From Nitriliruptorales bacterium (lineage in GTDB: Bacteria > Actinomycetota > Nitriliruptoria > Euzebyales > JAHELV01), in contig JAHELV010000022.1 in NCBI GenBank assembly GCA_024644015.1, positions 1 to 62,204 on the forward strand: DNA of 62,204 nucleotides, read 5' to 3'. How positions within the stretch are numbered: the first letter of the stretch is position 1; the number at the start of each line of letters is the position of its first letter. Made by a program: the position numbers and the translations under genes. The notes under the pieces were generated by a model. The model saw only the letters and a list, made by a program, of their open reading frames with translations, was not told the origin of the DNA and searched no databases. Below are positions 39,506-48,031 of this stretch, one piece after another.

Positions 39506-40390
39506 CTACGCCAACAGGCCGGCAGTCGGGAAGATGACGTACTCGGCGTAGAACAGCCCCCATATCAGCAGGTAGAACCGCGCGATCGACGGTCGCCGAG
39601 CCAGATCCACCCGGGTCCCGGCGATGATGAGCACCGTCAACGACACCATGTGGGCCGCGGCCAGGATGCCGCCGTTCAGCCCGGGTAGACCGACCAGCGC
39701 GACGATGATCACCATGCCGTACGCGACCGCCAGCACGGTCATTCCCAGTGTGAGCACCCGCCGGGGCCCGAGCCGCAGAGTCAGCGTGCGCACGCTGAAG
39801 CGGCGGTCACCGTCCATGTCGGGGATGTCCTTGAACCACGCGATCGCCAGGCTCAACGCCAATACGATCGCCGTCAGCGCGATCAACGGCGCGGGCAGCC
39901 GTGCCGGCGCGCCCGTGGCTGTCACGAACTGCAGGTACAACAACAGGTTGACCGCCAGGCCGCGCACACCCGCGATCGACAGAGCCGCCCACAGCGCACT
40001 GCGTTTGAGCCGCAGTGGCGGCAGCGAGTAGGCGGTGCCGACCACGAAGCCCACAGCGAACGCCGCCAGCGCATAGGGACCGGCCACGAGTCCGGCGACC
40101 CCCGCGAGCAGCGCCGACCCGGCGACCAGCCAGCGGGCGGCGGTGATGCTCAAGGCGCCGGACGCCAGCGGCAGCCATGGCTTGTTTATGCGGTCGATGT
40201 CGACATCGGTCACCTGGTTGAGACCGACGATGTAGACGTTGATCGCCAGGCTGCCCACCAGCACGACGGCGACCAGGGGCCACGAGGGTCCACCCCCGGC
40301 GTGCAACGCGGCCAGAATCGCGAGCGCGCCCACCGACAGCGTTGTGCCGATGATCGTGTGGGGCCGGCTGAACGCCACCATCGTACGCAT
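39506..40390 (-). CDS. UbiA-family prenyltransferase, homogentisate-prenyltransferase-like
   Basis: A 294-aa integral membrane enzyme with about eight or nine helices. The first Asp-rich motif reads VGLNQVTDVDIDRINKPWLP and the second WFKDIPDMDGDRRF, both needed for Mg-prenyl diphosphate binding. The NQxxDVDIDxINKPxLPLASG form is typical of homogentisate phytyl/solanesyl transferases of tocopherol and plastoquinone pathways. The aromatic acceptor here is unknown. ATG 40390 is chosen; ATG 40381 is an alternative. Divergent from the nucleotidyltransferase gene. Confidence 0.85.
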   Translation of the reverse strand: MRTMVAFSRPHTIIGTTLSVGALAILAALHAGGGPSWPLVAVVLVGSLAINVYIVGLNQVTDVDIDRINKPWLPLASGALSITAARWLVAGSALLAGVAGLVAGPYALAAFAVGFVVGTAYSLPPLRLKRSALWAALSIAGVRGLAVNLLLYLQFVTATGAPARLPAPLIALTAIVLALSLAIAWFKDIPDMDGDRRFSVRTLTLRLGPRRVLTLGMTVLAVAYGMVIIVALVGLPGLNGGILAAAHMVSLTVLIIAGTRVDLARRPSIARFYLLIWGLFYAEYVIFPTAGLLA

Positions 40391-40455
40391 GGGCTGGCAC
40401 CATCCTGCCGTGTGCACCGGCCACCCACACATTCGACATCGCCGAGCGCTGCGAC

Positions 40456-40461
40456 TACGGT
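40456..40461 (+). promoter_or_regulatory. -10 element of a probable leaderless promoter
   Basis: TACGGT ends six bases before ATG 40468, and no ribosome-binding site is present. This is the same layout as at 13560. Confidence 0.45.
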
Positions 40462-40467
40462 ACGCGC

Positions 40468-41457
40468 ATGCGAGCAGTAGTCCTGGCCGGCGGCGGTGGC
40501 ACCCGCCTGCGTCCGCTGACCGACACAACCCCGAAGCCGATGCTCGAGTTCATGGGCCAGCCCTACGCGATCGGGCTGCTGCAGCGACTCGCCCACGCGG
40601 GCGTCGACCGGATGGATCTGCTCGTCGGACAGCGCGTGGATGCGTTCGCGGCACTGGTCAGCGCAGGCCGGAACCTCGACGTCGATGTCTCGGTCCTCAC
40701 CGAAGAGCGTCCTCTCGACACCGCCGGCGCTGCTCGGCGGCTCCTGCGTGGCACCAACGACCGCGCCGTCATCGTCTGCAACGGCGACGTGCTGACCGAC
40801 ATCGACTACACGGACCTCGTCAAGCGGCACCGTGATGCGCAGGCCGTGGCGACGTTGGCCTTGACCCGGGTGTCTGACACGTCGACCTTCGGCGTCATCG
40901 AGTGCGCCGACGACGGAACCATCGACCGCTTCATCGAGAAGCCACCACCTGGCACCACCAGCGCCGACACGATCAACGCCGGCACATACGTCCTCGATTC
41001 CGCAGCGTTCGACCCGTTTCCCGGCGACGGACCGCTGTCGTTCGAGCGGGTGGTGTTTCCCGGCCTCCTCGACGCCGGCGCGCTGCTCCGAGGCGAGGCG
41101 TACGACGCGCACTGGCAGGACCTTGGAACGCCACAACGATTCCGTGACGGCCACCACGCGGTGCTCGATGGCCGCTGCGCGTGGCCAGTTCCGGCTGCGC
41201 TCGAACTGCGTGAAGAGGCCGTCGCCGTGCACAACACCGCGGTCGTCGCCGATGATGCAAGGCTCGAGGTCGCGACGGTCATCGGTGCTGGCGTGCACAT
41301 CGGGCCGGATGTCAGCTGCCAGGGAGCCATCGTGCTCAGCGACGCGGCGGTCGGCCGGGCGGTCCGCATCACCGACAGCATCATCGGTCCGCGGGCTCGG
41401 ATCGCCGACAACACCGTCGTGGGGCCCGAAGCCGTGATCGTCGCCGACGACGGCTAG
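40468..41457 (+). CDS. Sugar-1-phosphate nucleotidyltransferase (mannose-1-P guanylyltransferase-like)
   Basis: A 329-aa enzyme. The N-terminal signature is MRAVVLAGGGGTRLRPLTDT followed by TPKPMLEF; CNGDVLTDID is the metal site; FIEKPPPG follows. The C-terminal part has hexapeptide-like left-handed helix repeats (VIGAGVHIGPDVSCQGAIVL, SDSIIG-type). It activates a hexose-1-phosphate as an NDP-sugar for glycan synthesis. The choice of GDP-mannose over dTDP-glucose is an inference from the C-terminal repeats. Confidence 0.85.
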   Translation: MRAVVLAGGGGTRLRPLTDTTPKPMLEFMGQPYAIGLLQRLAHAGVDRMDLLVGQRVDAFAALVSAGRNLDVDVSVLTEERPLDTAGAARRLLRGTNDRAVIVCNGDVLTDIDYTDLVKRHRDAQAVATLALTRVSDTSTFGVIECADDGTIDRFIEKPPPGTTSADTINAGTYVLDSAAFDPFPGDGPLSFERVVFPGLLDAGALLRGEAYDAHWQDLGTPQRFRDGHHAVLDGRCAWPVPAALELREEAVAVHNTAVVADDARLEVATVIGAGVHIGPDVSCQGAIVLSDAAVGRAVRITDSIIGPRARIADNTVVGPEAVIVADDG

Positions 41458-41458
41458 C

Positions 41459-41474
41459 GGGGAGCCGGCTCCCC
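41459..41474. terminator. Palindrome between convergent genes
   Basis: GGGGAGCCGGCTCCCC is a perfect 16-bp palindrome lying between the ends of the nucleotidyltransferase and der genes, 13 bp from the latter. It could fold as a hairpin in either transcript. There is no T tract. Confidence 0.4.
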
Positions 41475-41486
41475 ACGGCCGAGCGG

Positions 41487-42872
41487 TCAGCGCTGGCGTC
41501 GGCGGTCCTGCCGTATCCGGATCCCCACGCGCAACGGCGTGCCGATGAACCCGTACTCGGTTCGCAGGCTGCGCTCCAGATAGCGGACGTAGGCCGCCGG
41601 CACCGGCCCGCTCGAGAACACCCGAAACGTGGGCGGACCGACGTCGACCTGCGTCGCATAGCGCAGGCGCACCGCTCGGCCCCGGGCCATTGGCGGTGCG
41701 GTTGCCGCCACAGCGTCGGCAAGCCACCGGTTCAAGACGGCGGTCGGAACACGCCGCGACCACTCGGCGTGGACCTGATCGATCACCGAGCCGAGGTTGC
41801 GCAGCCCCCGCCCCGTGTGCGCGGACGTCCGCAGCAGCGGTGCGAAGGAGGTGAACGCAAGCAGACGATCGAGTTCGCGGTCGATCCGCTCGCGTCGGTC
41901 CTCGTCGACGGCGTCCCACTTGTTGAGGATCATGACCAGCCCGCGTCCCGCGTCGATGACCTGACGTGCGAGCCGCTGGTCCTGCTCACCGAAGGGCTCG
42001 GCGGCGTCGAGCACCAGCAGCGCGACCTGTGCGCGGTGTAGCGCGTCGACGGTGCGCAGTCTGCTGTAGTACTCGGTGGCGTCGCCTTGTCGGCCCCGGC
42101 GTCGGAGCCCCGCGGTGTCCACGAACCGGTAGGTACCGCCGCCGCGGAGATCGAGCAGCGAATCGATCGCATCCCTCGTGGTACCGGGACGCTCGTCGAC
42201 GATCACCCGCTGCTCCCCCGCCACACGGTTGAACAACGAGGACTTGCCCACGTTCGGGCGGCCCAGAAGGACGACGCTGATCACGTCGTTCGCTTGCCGT
42301 CGTACCACTGGACGCGCGCCAGTGAGGCGTTCGAGGACCGCGTCGAGCAGATCACCCGAGCCGCGCCCATGGAGTGCGCTGACCGGGAACGGATCGCCCA
42401 TGCCCAGTCCGTGCAGCTCGGCGAGCTGCGCCGCCACCGCCGACGCGTTACCGAGCTGGTCGGCCTTGTTGGCCACCAGCAGCACCGGTGCCGTCACGTT
42501 GCGCAGCCAGCGGGCGACCATCGCGTCGTCCTCCGTGATGCCGACCGTCAGATCGACGACGAACAACACGACGTCCGCGTCGACCGACGCTGTCTCGGCC
42601 TGCGCGGTGACGGCGGCGCCGAGGCGGTCCACGTCGTCGACGCCGAGACCAGTCCACCCGCCGGTGTCGACGAACGTCAGCGCCTGTCCCGACCAGGTCG
42701 TCTCGTGCTCGGTGCGGTCCCTGGTGACTCCCGGCTGTTCCTCGGTGATCGCGGCGCGTCGGCCGATGAAACGGTTCACCAGCGTCGACTTGCCCACATT
42801 GGGACGCCCGACCACGGCGATCACCGCAGGTGGGGCGGCGTCGCTGGTCGACAGCTCCGGGGTGTCAGTCAT
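41487..42872 (-). CDS. der: Ribosome-assembly GTPase Der (EngA)
   Basis: A 461-aa double GTPase. G1 motifs are VVGRPNVGKSTLVNRFIG and LLGRPNVGKSSLFNRVAG; DTGGW and DTAGLRRRGR are the G3 regions; NKAD and NKWD the G4. The KH-like domain is at the C-terminus. It is needed for 50S maturation. The start overlaps the cmk stop by 8 nt; it is the last gene of the scpA-to-der operon, an order shared with mycobacteria. Confidence 0.97.
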   Translation of the reverse strand: MTDTPELSTSDAAPPAVIAVVGRPNVGKSTLVNRFIGRRAAITEEQPGVTRDRTEHETTWSGQALTFVDTGGWTGLGVDDVDRLGAAVTAQAETASVDADVVLFVVDLTVGITEDDAMVARWLRNVTAPVLLVANKADQLGNASAVAAQLAELHGLGMGDPFPVSALHGRGSGDLLDAVLERLTGARPVVRRQANDVISVVLLGRPNVGKSSLFNRVAGEQRVIVDERPGTTRDAIDSLLDLRGGGTYRFVDTAGLRRRGRQGDATEYYSRLRTVDALHRAQVALLVLDAAEPFGEQDQRLARQVIDAGRGLVMILNKWDAVDEDRRERIDRELDRLLAFTSFAPLLRTSAHTGRGLRNLGSVIDQVHAEWSRRVPTAVLNRWLADAVAATAPPMARGRAVRLRYATQVDVGPPTFRVFSSGPVPAAYVRYLERSLRTEYGFIGTPLRVGIRIRQDRRRQR

Positions 42873-43503
42873 CTGCCGGCAGGTGCGCGACGACGCGGTC
42901 TACGACGTCGGCGATCGTCAGGTCGGCCGTGTCGATCTCGATCGCGTCCCTAGCGCGGAAGGTGTTGCCGCGGTCGGCCTGGTCACGCGCGATCAACTGG
43001 GTGACCACCTGCTCGATCACGGCGGCGTCGGCGTTTCCCTGTTGTGCGGCGCGCCGGGTGGCCCGGACCGCCGGCGGCGCGGTCAGCCACACCTTCAGCG
43101 TCGCATCGGGCACGATCACCGTGGCGGCGTCGCGGCCCTCGACCACAGCGCCGTGATCACCGATCGCGGCGCGCTGCCACTCGACCAACCGTGCGCGGAC
43201 CTGCGGATGGCGCGCAACCGCGGACACGCTGGCGGTCACCTCGCCGGACCGGATCTCGTCGCTGACGTCGTGGCCGTCGAGCAGGGTGCGGTCGTCGGCG
43301 CGGCACACGTTCGTGCGCGCGAGCACATCGAGCACGCTCGCCTGATCCGCCGGATCGGCACCGGCCCGTAACACCGCCAGTGTCAACGCACGGTAGAAGG
43401 CGCCGGTGTCGACATGCGGGACACCGACGCGCCGGGCGAGCTCCCGTGCGATCGTGGACTTGCCCGAGCCGGCCGGCCCGTCGATCGCGATCACCGTCGT
43501 CAT
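42865..43503 (-). CDS. cmk: Cytidylate kinase
   Basis: A 212-aa kinase. The P-loop is IAIDGPAGSGKSTIARELAR; DTGAFYRALTLAVL, VVEGRDAATVIVPDA and RDQADRGNTFRARDAIEIDT are CMP-kinase signatures. It phosphorylates CMP and dCMP. ATG 43503 overlaps the aroA stop (ATGA). The usual length of about 220 aa supports this start over the longer frame. Confidence 0.96.
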   Translation of the reverse strand: MTTVIAIDGPAGSGKSTIARELARRVGVPHVDTGAFYRALTLAVLRAGADPADQASVLDVLARTNVCRADDRTLLDGHDVSDEIRSGEVTASVSAVARHPQVRARLVEWQRAAIGDHGAVVEGRDAATVIVPDATLKVWLTAPPAVRATRRAAQQGNADAAVIEQVVTQLIARDQADRGNTFRARDAIEIDTADLTIADVVDRVVAHLPADD

Positions 43504-44825
43504 CGGCTCACCTCGTCGCCGCGACGCTCCCAGCGGCAGCCGAGCGCGCGGACGTCGTCCCAGAACGCCGGGTAGGTCTTGGCGACGCAGCCCGGATCCT
43601 CGATGGTCACGCCGTCGATGCACGTACCCAGCGCCGTGAACGCCATCGCCAACCGGTGGTCGTCATGCGTTCGCAGCCGCGCCGGGCCACGTGCCGCGCC
43701 GCCGTGGATCGTCAGCGTATCCGCTTCGGCGTCGACGCGGACGGCGAGGCGGCCAAGCTCCGTTGCGAGCGCCTCGAGCCGATCCGTCTCGTGCATGCGT
43801 GCCACGCCGACGTCGCGCAACACCGACGTCCCGGGCGCCAACGCCGCCATCGCCGCGAACGTCGTGACCTGATCGGGCATGGCCGACAGCGACACGTCGA
43901 TCGGACGTAGCTGCGCCGGACCGCTGACCGTCGTCGCGCCGCCGCCACCCGAGACCTCGCAGCCGAGCGCAGCGAACACGCTGACGGCACCCGCATCGGG
44001 TTGGCGCGTCGGTGTGGCATTGCTGATGGTGACCGCGCCACCACTCGCGGCCGCCAGCGCGAACAGGTGCGCGGCGGCGCTCGCGTCGTACTCGATGGCG
44101 ACGTCTCGACTGCGGTACGGCACACCAGCGCGTACCCGCCACCCCAACGGCACCGCATTGACCTCGGCTCCCCACCGCCGCATCAGGTCGACGGTCAGCG
44201 CGATGTACGCTCCGGCCGCGGCGCCGCGCAGCCGGCATGTGACGTCGTTGCGGGCGTAGGGCGCCGTGAGCAGCAACGCGCTGGCGAACTGACTCGACGC
44301 CGCGACGTCGACGTCGACCTCGCCGCCGGTGATGCCGCCTCCGGACAGCCGAACCGGCAGACCACCGTCGCTGTCCTCGGCCTCGGCGCCCAGCGTCCGC
44401 AGTGCATCGACCAGCGGTCCGATCGGTCGCCGGCGCAGTGGCGCAGCGCCGGTGACCACACCCCCTTCCTCACCGAGAGCCATGACCGCGGTCACGAACC
44501 GAGCCGTCGTGCCCGACAGCCCGGCGTCCAGCGGGTCAGGCGGCGACGCCACAGCGCCACCGGTTCCATCCACCCGCCAGGTGGAGGCCGACCCGTCGAT
44601 CTGCGCACCCAGTGACGTCAAGCACGCACGCATCGCCCGGCTGTCGTCGCACTCGAGGGGCTCACGCAAGGTGCTCGTGCCGCCCGCGAGTGCGGCAAGG
44701 ATCAGCACCCGGTTCGTCACACTCTTGCTCGTCGGCGCGCGCAGGCGGCCGCGGGCCCGGGTGCCAGGCAGCACCCGCACGGCGGTCGCATCCAGCGCAC
44801 CTACCGCTGCGCTACCTGAGGTCAT
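43500..44825 (-). CDS. aroA: 3-phosphoshikimate 1-carboxyvinyltransferase (EPSP synthase)
   Basis: A 441-aa shikimate pathway enzyme. LRAPTSKSVTNRVLILAALA binds shikimate-3-phosphate; LSGTTARFVTAVMAL holds the LxxGxxxR-type motif; RTHDDHRLAMAFTAL and VAKTYPAFWDD are near the end. It joins PEP to shikimate-3-phosphate. The first eight codons (ATGACCTCAGGTAGCGCAGC...) lie within the last copy of a 35-bp tandem repeat, so the N-terminus was shaped by the repeat. ATG 44825 overlaps the end of a minicistron. Confidence 0.97.
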   Translation of the reverse strand: MTSGSAAVGALDATAVRVLPGTRARGRLRAPTSKSVTNRVLILAALAGGTSTLREPLECDDSRAMRACLTSLGAQIDGSASTWRVDGTGGAVASPPDPLDAGLSGTTARFVTAVMALGEEGGVVTGAAPLRRRPIGPLVDALRTLGAEAEDSDGGLPVRLSGGGITGGEVDVDVAASSQFASALLLTAPYARNDVTCRLRGAAAGAYIALTVDLMRRWGAEVNAVPLGWRVRAGVPYRSRDVAIEYDASAAAHLFALAAASGGAVTISNATPTRQPDAGAVSVFAALGCEVSGGGGATTVSGPAQLRPIDVSLSAMPDQVTTFAAMAALAPGTSVLRDVGVARMHETDRLEALATELGRLAVRVDAEADTLTIHGGAARGPARLRTHDDHRLAMAFTALGTCIDGVTIEDPGCVAKTYPAFWDDVRALGCRWERRGDEVSR

Positions 44826-44932
44826 GACCGGCGACCTACCGCTGCGCTACCTGAGGTCATGACCGGCGACCTACCGCTGCGCTACTTGAGGTCATGACCG
44901 GCGACCTACCGCTGCGCTACTTGAGGTCATAG
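44801..44932 (-). repeat. 35-bp tandem repeat across the tyrA-aroA junction, four copies
   Basis: Copies begin at 44801, 44836, 44871 and 44906 with period 35; only a C/T change (CTACCTGAGG versus CTACTTGAGG) and the two ends differ. The leftmost copy enters aroA codons 1-9 and the rightmost includes the tyrA stop. Each carries the palindrome GGTCATGACC. Confidence 0.92.
44822..44930 (-). other. Three tandem 12-codon minicistrons between tyrA and aroA
   Basis: From ATG 44930 (ATGA overlap with the tyrA stop) the frame reads MTSSSAAVGRRS and stops in an ATGA that starts the next copy at 44895, then 44860 (there MTSGSAAVGRRS), whose ATGA starts aroA at 44825. The 35-bp period equals 39 nt (12 codons plus stop) minus the 4-nt overlap, so each copy keeps stop-start coupling. 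Confidence 0.6.
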
Positions 44933-46024
44933 CTGGCGCTCGCGGACGTCGTAGCCGCGTTCCTTGAGTGCAGACGCCGCGCTCGCGGCATGCCCCGCGC
45001 CCGCGATGATCAACCGCAGTGCGCCACGCCCGCCCTCGGCCGCGTGGTCGATGCTGAAGTCCTCGATGTTGACGCCGGTGGCGCCCACCGACGTGGTGAC
45101 CTCCGCCAGGACACCGGGGCGGTCGGGAATCGGCAGGAGCAGCTCGACCAGCGCGCCGCCCGCCACGGTCTTGCGTGGCAGACCCCGCCTGGCCCGCTGG
45201 GCGTTGATGAGCACGTCGTGCAGCGTTCCTTCGTCGGCCTTCGCGATCGTGGTCCGCAGGTCCGCGATGCGCGTCGCGTAGTCGTCGAGCACTGCCACGA
45301 TCGCATCACGATTCTCGGCGCAGATGTCCAGCCACAGCTCCGGGTTGCTCGCAGCGACCCGGGTCGCATCCCGAAAGCTCCCGGCCGCCAGCAGCAACAG
45401 GCCGGCGTGCTGCCGGTGCGCCTGTTCAGCAGCGAGGTTCATCAGTGTCGTCGCCGCCAGCTGCGGCAGATGGCTGATCACCGCCACCAGACGGTCGTGG
45501 TGCACGGGATCGACAGCCATCGGTCGCGCGCCGACGCCTGCGACCAGCCGGTGAAGTGTCCGGTACGCCTGCGGGTCGGTATGGGTCGTCGGGGTCAGCA
45601 GGTAGGTCGCCCCGACGAACAGCTCAGCGGATGCGTGCTCGGGCCCCGTCTCGTGCGATCCGGCCATCGGGTGGCCCCCCACCAGCCAGACATCGTCAGG
45701 CAGCACCTGTTGCAGTGTCGACACCACCGCCGTCTTCACGCTGGCGACGTCGGTGACGATCGTCCCGGCGCGCAGCGAGCCGACGATCTCGCGTGCGACC
45801 GCGCCCACCGCCGAGGCGGGTACCGCGAGCACGACGACGTCGGCGTCGACGACGGCCTGCTCGGCCGACAGCGCGGCTGCCGAGATCCCGCCCCGCTGCA
45901 TCGCGGCGGTCAAACGGTCGGTGTCGCGGTCGTACCCGACCACGTCGTCGACCTCGTGCACGTCCTGCAGTGCCAGGCCAAGTGAGGTACCGATCAGGCC
46001 GGTACCGACGATCGCGACACGCAC
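44927..46024 (-). CDS. tyrA: Prephenate dehydrogenase with C-terminal ACT domain
   Basis: A 365-aa enzyme. The NAD site is VAIVGTGLIGTSLGLALQ; catalytic region GGHPMAGSHETGPEHASAEL; SHLPQLAATTLMNLA follows. The last ~75 residues form an ACT domain (DRPGVLAEVTTSVGATGVNI, EDFSIDHA), which senses amino acids and suggests tyrosine feedback. It converts prephenate to 4-hydroxyphenylpyruvate. GTG 46024 has AGGAG nine nt upstream. It lies 61 bp after the chorismate mutase gene, giving two consecutive steps of the pathway. Confidence 0.95.
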   Translation of the reverse strand: MRVAIVGTGLIGTSLGLALQDVHEVDDVVGYDRDTDRLTAAMQRGGISAAALSAEQAVVDADVVVLAVPASAVGAVAREIVGSLRAGTIVTDVASVKTAVVSTLQQVLPDDVWLVGGHPMAGSHETGPEHASAELFVGATYLLTPTTHTDPQAYRTLHRLVAGVGARPMAVDPVHHDRLVAVISHLPQLAATTLMNLAAEQAHRQHAGLLLLAAGSFRDATRVAASNPELWLDICAENRDAIVAVLDDYATRIADLRTTIAKADEGTLHDVLINAQRARRGLPRKTVAGGALVELLLPIPDRPGVLAEVTTSVGATGVNIEDFSIDHAAEGGRGALRLIIAGAGHAASAASALKERGYDVRERQL

Positions 46025-46085
46025 GGACCACAACTCCTGGAGGAAGACGCTGGCTGCACTGTATGTTCGTTCGCAGCCGCCGGCG

Positions 46086-46511
46086 TTACTCGCGCAGATC
46101 GCTGCGCAGCTGGCGGGCGCCGTGAAGATACGGGTGGCGCAGGGCGTTGCGGGCGCGGTCGGTGTGCACGTGCGCCAGCACACGGATGCACAGCGGGATG
46201 TTGCTGGGCCCGGCGATCGCCAGTTCGCGCGCGCACAGCATCGGCACGTCCGAGATGCCCGCAGCGCGGACGGCGGCCGCCGGGAACTCGCTGTGGATGT
46301 CGTCTGTGGCTGTGAAGACCAGGCTGATCAGAGCGGTCGGATCCAGACCGTTGCGCTCGAGAATCGCACCCAGCAGCTCAGCCGTGCGGTCCAGCACCTG
46401 GTCACGGGTGTCGCCGTCGAGCGTCGTCGCACCGCGCAGGGCCACGACCCGAGGGCCGACCTGGACGTCGGCTGCGGGATCACTCGTCGACTCCACCATG
46501 TCCACGCTCAC
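46086..46511 (-). CDS. aroH: Chorismate mutase, AroH type
   Basis: A 141-aa monofunctional mutase of the Bacillus AroH class: VALRGATTLDGDTRDQVLDR, ISLVFTATDDIHSEFPAAAV and VPMLCARELAI. It rearranges chorismate to prephenate, the substrate of the TyrA encoded next. GTG 46511 overlaps the rluB stop (GTGA); ATG 46499 is an alternative. AroH-type mutases are trimeric and usually not feedback regulated. Confidence 0.93.
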   Translation of the reverse strand: MSVDMVESTSDPAADVQVGPRVVALRGATTLDGDTRDQVLDRTAELLGAILERNGLDPTALISLVFTATDDIHSEFPAAAVRAAGISDVPMLCARELAIAGPSNIPLCIRVLAHVHTDRARNALRHPYLHGARQLRSDLRE

Positions 46512-47296
46512 TGCTCATCCTCGTCGTCGGCTTCCGGCGCCGCCGGGCGGTCGGTGTCTACGTCCCCGAGCTTGACCGCCCGGTACAGCTCGCGCACCTC
46601 CCGGCTGGTCAGGGGTCGTACCCGACCCTGGCCGATGTCGCCGAGTGCCAGCGGTCCCAGCTGAACCCGCGCGAGTCGCTCGAGCGACAGCCCGACGGCA
46701 CTGAGCATCCTCCGGACCACGCGGTTGCGACCCTCCGTGACCACCAGTTCCAGCAGCGTCTCGTCCCGGGCAGCCGCAAGCGTACGCACCGAACTTGCCG
46801 CCGCCACGCCATCGTCGAGCTCGACGCCCTCGGTGAGCGCTCGCAGCGCCTGCCGCCGTACGGTTCCGCGCAGCCGCGCGACGTACGTCTTGGGGACACC
46901 GTAGCGCGGGTGGGTCAGCCGCTGGGCCAGCGGGCCATCGTTCGTCAACAGCAGCAGGCCCTCGGTGTCGACGTCCAACCGTCCCACCGGGAAGACGCGT
47001 GGGGGGGTCGTGACGTAGTCGGCGACGGTGGGTCGCCCCTCGGGATCGTGCAGCGTCGTCACGACGCCGCGCGGCTTGTTGAGCATGTAGTGCACCAGCC
47101 GGGGGTCGGCGTGGACCCGCACGCCGTCGACGACGATGACTGCCGTCGACGGATCGGCGCGGTCACCGAGGCGTGCCGTCCGGCCGTCGACGCTGACCCG
47201 CCCGGCCCTGATCAACGCTTCGCACTGCCGCCGGCTTCCCAGACCGGCGGCCGCGAGCACCTTCTGCACCCGCTCGGGTCCGCTGCCGCTGTTCAT
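46508..47296 (-). CDS. rluB: 23S rRNA pseudouridine synthase RluB/RsuA family
   Basis: A 262-aa enzyme. The S4 RNA-binding domain spans ~7-65 (ERVQKVLAAAGLGSRRQCEA). The catalytic Asp is in FPVGRLDVDTEGLLLLTNDG. MLNKPRGVVTTL and TEGRNRVVRRMLSAVGLSLE are family motifs. It follows scpAB as in most actinobacteria and firmicutes. ATG 47296 has AGGTGGTGAC upstream. The acidic C-terminal tail (EADDEDEQ) is extra. Confidence 0.94.
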   Translation of the reverse strand: MNSGSGPERVQKVLAAAGLGSRRQCEALIRAGRVSVDGRTARLGDRADPSTAVIVVDGVRVHADPRLVHYMLNKPRGVVTTLHDPEGRPTVADYVTTPPRVFPVGRLDVDTEGLLLLTNDGPLAQRLTHPRYGVPKTYVARLRGTVRRQALRALTEGVELDDGVAAASSVRTLAAARDETLLELVVTEGRNRVVRRMLSAVGLSLERLARVQLGPLALGDIGQGRVRPLTSREVRELYRAVKLGDVDTDRPAAPEADDEDEQ

Positions 47297-47392
47297 GTCA
47301 CCACCTGTGTGTGCGACGACGCCGTGTCGCGTCGCCGGTGGAACAGTCGAGGAGCCGTCCATCCGCTCGCGTGGGTGGCCACCGGCAGTTGC

Positions 47393-48031
47393 TCACGCCC
47401 CGTTGTCGGCCTCCGGTGCCGCCGTCACGCGCCCCAGATCACGCCGCGCCTGCCGGTAGCCGTCGAACGGCGGTTCGTCAGGTGGCGCCCCCAGCGGCGC
47501 GAAGACGCTCAGCGCGGGTAGCTCCGCGACCGAGCCGAGGCCCAGCTGCTCGAGGAACGTGGTCGTCGTTGCATACAACACCGGCTGGCCGGGCGCATCG
47601 TCGCGGCCTATCGCCTCGACCAGCCCTCGGCTGAGCAACGTACGGACCGCACCGTCAGCGTCGACACCTCGGATCGCTGAGATCGTTCCCCGTGTCACGG
47701 GCTGCCGGTAGGCGACGATCGCCAGCGTCTCCAACGCCGCACGCGACAGGCCACCCGACCGGCCCCGGGTCACCCAGCGCTCGACGTATGCGGCCGCCCG
47801 TGGTGCCGTGTAGAGCCGCCACCCGCCGCCGACCTCGCGGAGGACGAAGCCACGCCCGTCGTCGAGGTATTCCCGCCGCAGGTGGCGCAGGGCGTCGACG
47901 ATCTCCTGCTCGCCGACCTCGATGACCTGGGCGAGCGTGTTGGCCGGCACCGGCTCCTCCACGACGAGCAGGATCGCCTCCAGCGCCAGCCTGAGCTCGG
48001 GATCGAGCCCGCGCTGCTCGGGCGGCGTCAC
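47393..48031 (-). CDS. scpB: Segregation and condensation protein ScpB
   Basis: A 212-aa winged-helix kleisin partner. LRLALEAILLVVEEPVPANT, RGFVLREVGGGWRLYTAPRA and LSRAALETLAIVAYRQPVTR, followed by RGTISAIRGV, are ScpB signatures. With ScpA and SMC it condenses and separates the chromosome. The start overlaps the scpA stop by 4 nt. Confidence 0.96.
   Translation of the reverse strand: MTPPEQRGLDPELRLALEAILLVVEEPVPANTLAQVIEVGEQEIVDALRHLRREYLDDGRGFVLREVGGGWRLYTAPRAAAYVERWVTRGRSGGLSRAALETLAIVAYRQPVTRGTISAIRGVDADGAVRTLLSRGLVEAIGRDDAPGQPVLYATTTTFLEQLGLGSVAELPALSVFAPLGAPPDEPPFDGYRQARRDLGRVTAAPEADNGA

Noticed and set aside
44801-44932. Possible CRISPR or mobile-element inverted repeats
   Set aside because: Direct tandem copies without spacers, lying across coding junctions; better explained by local duplication.
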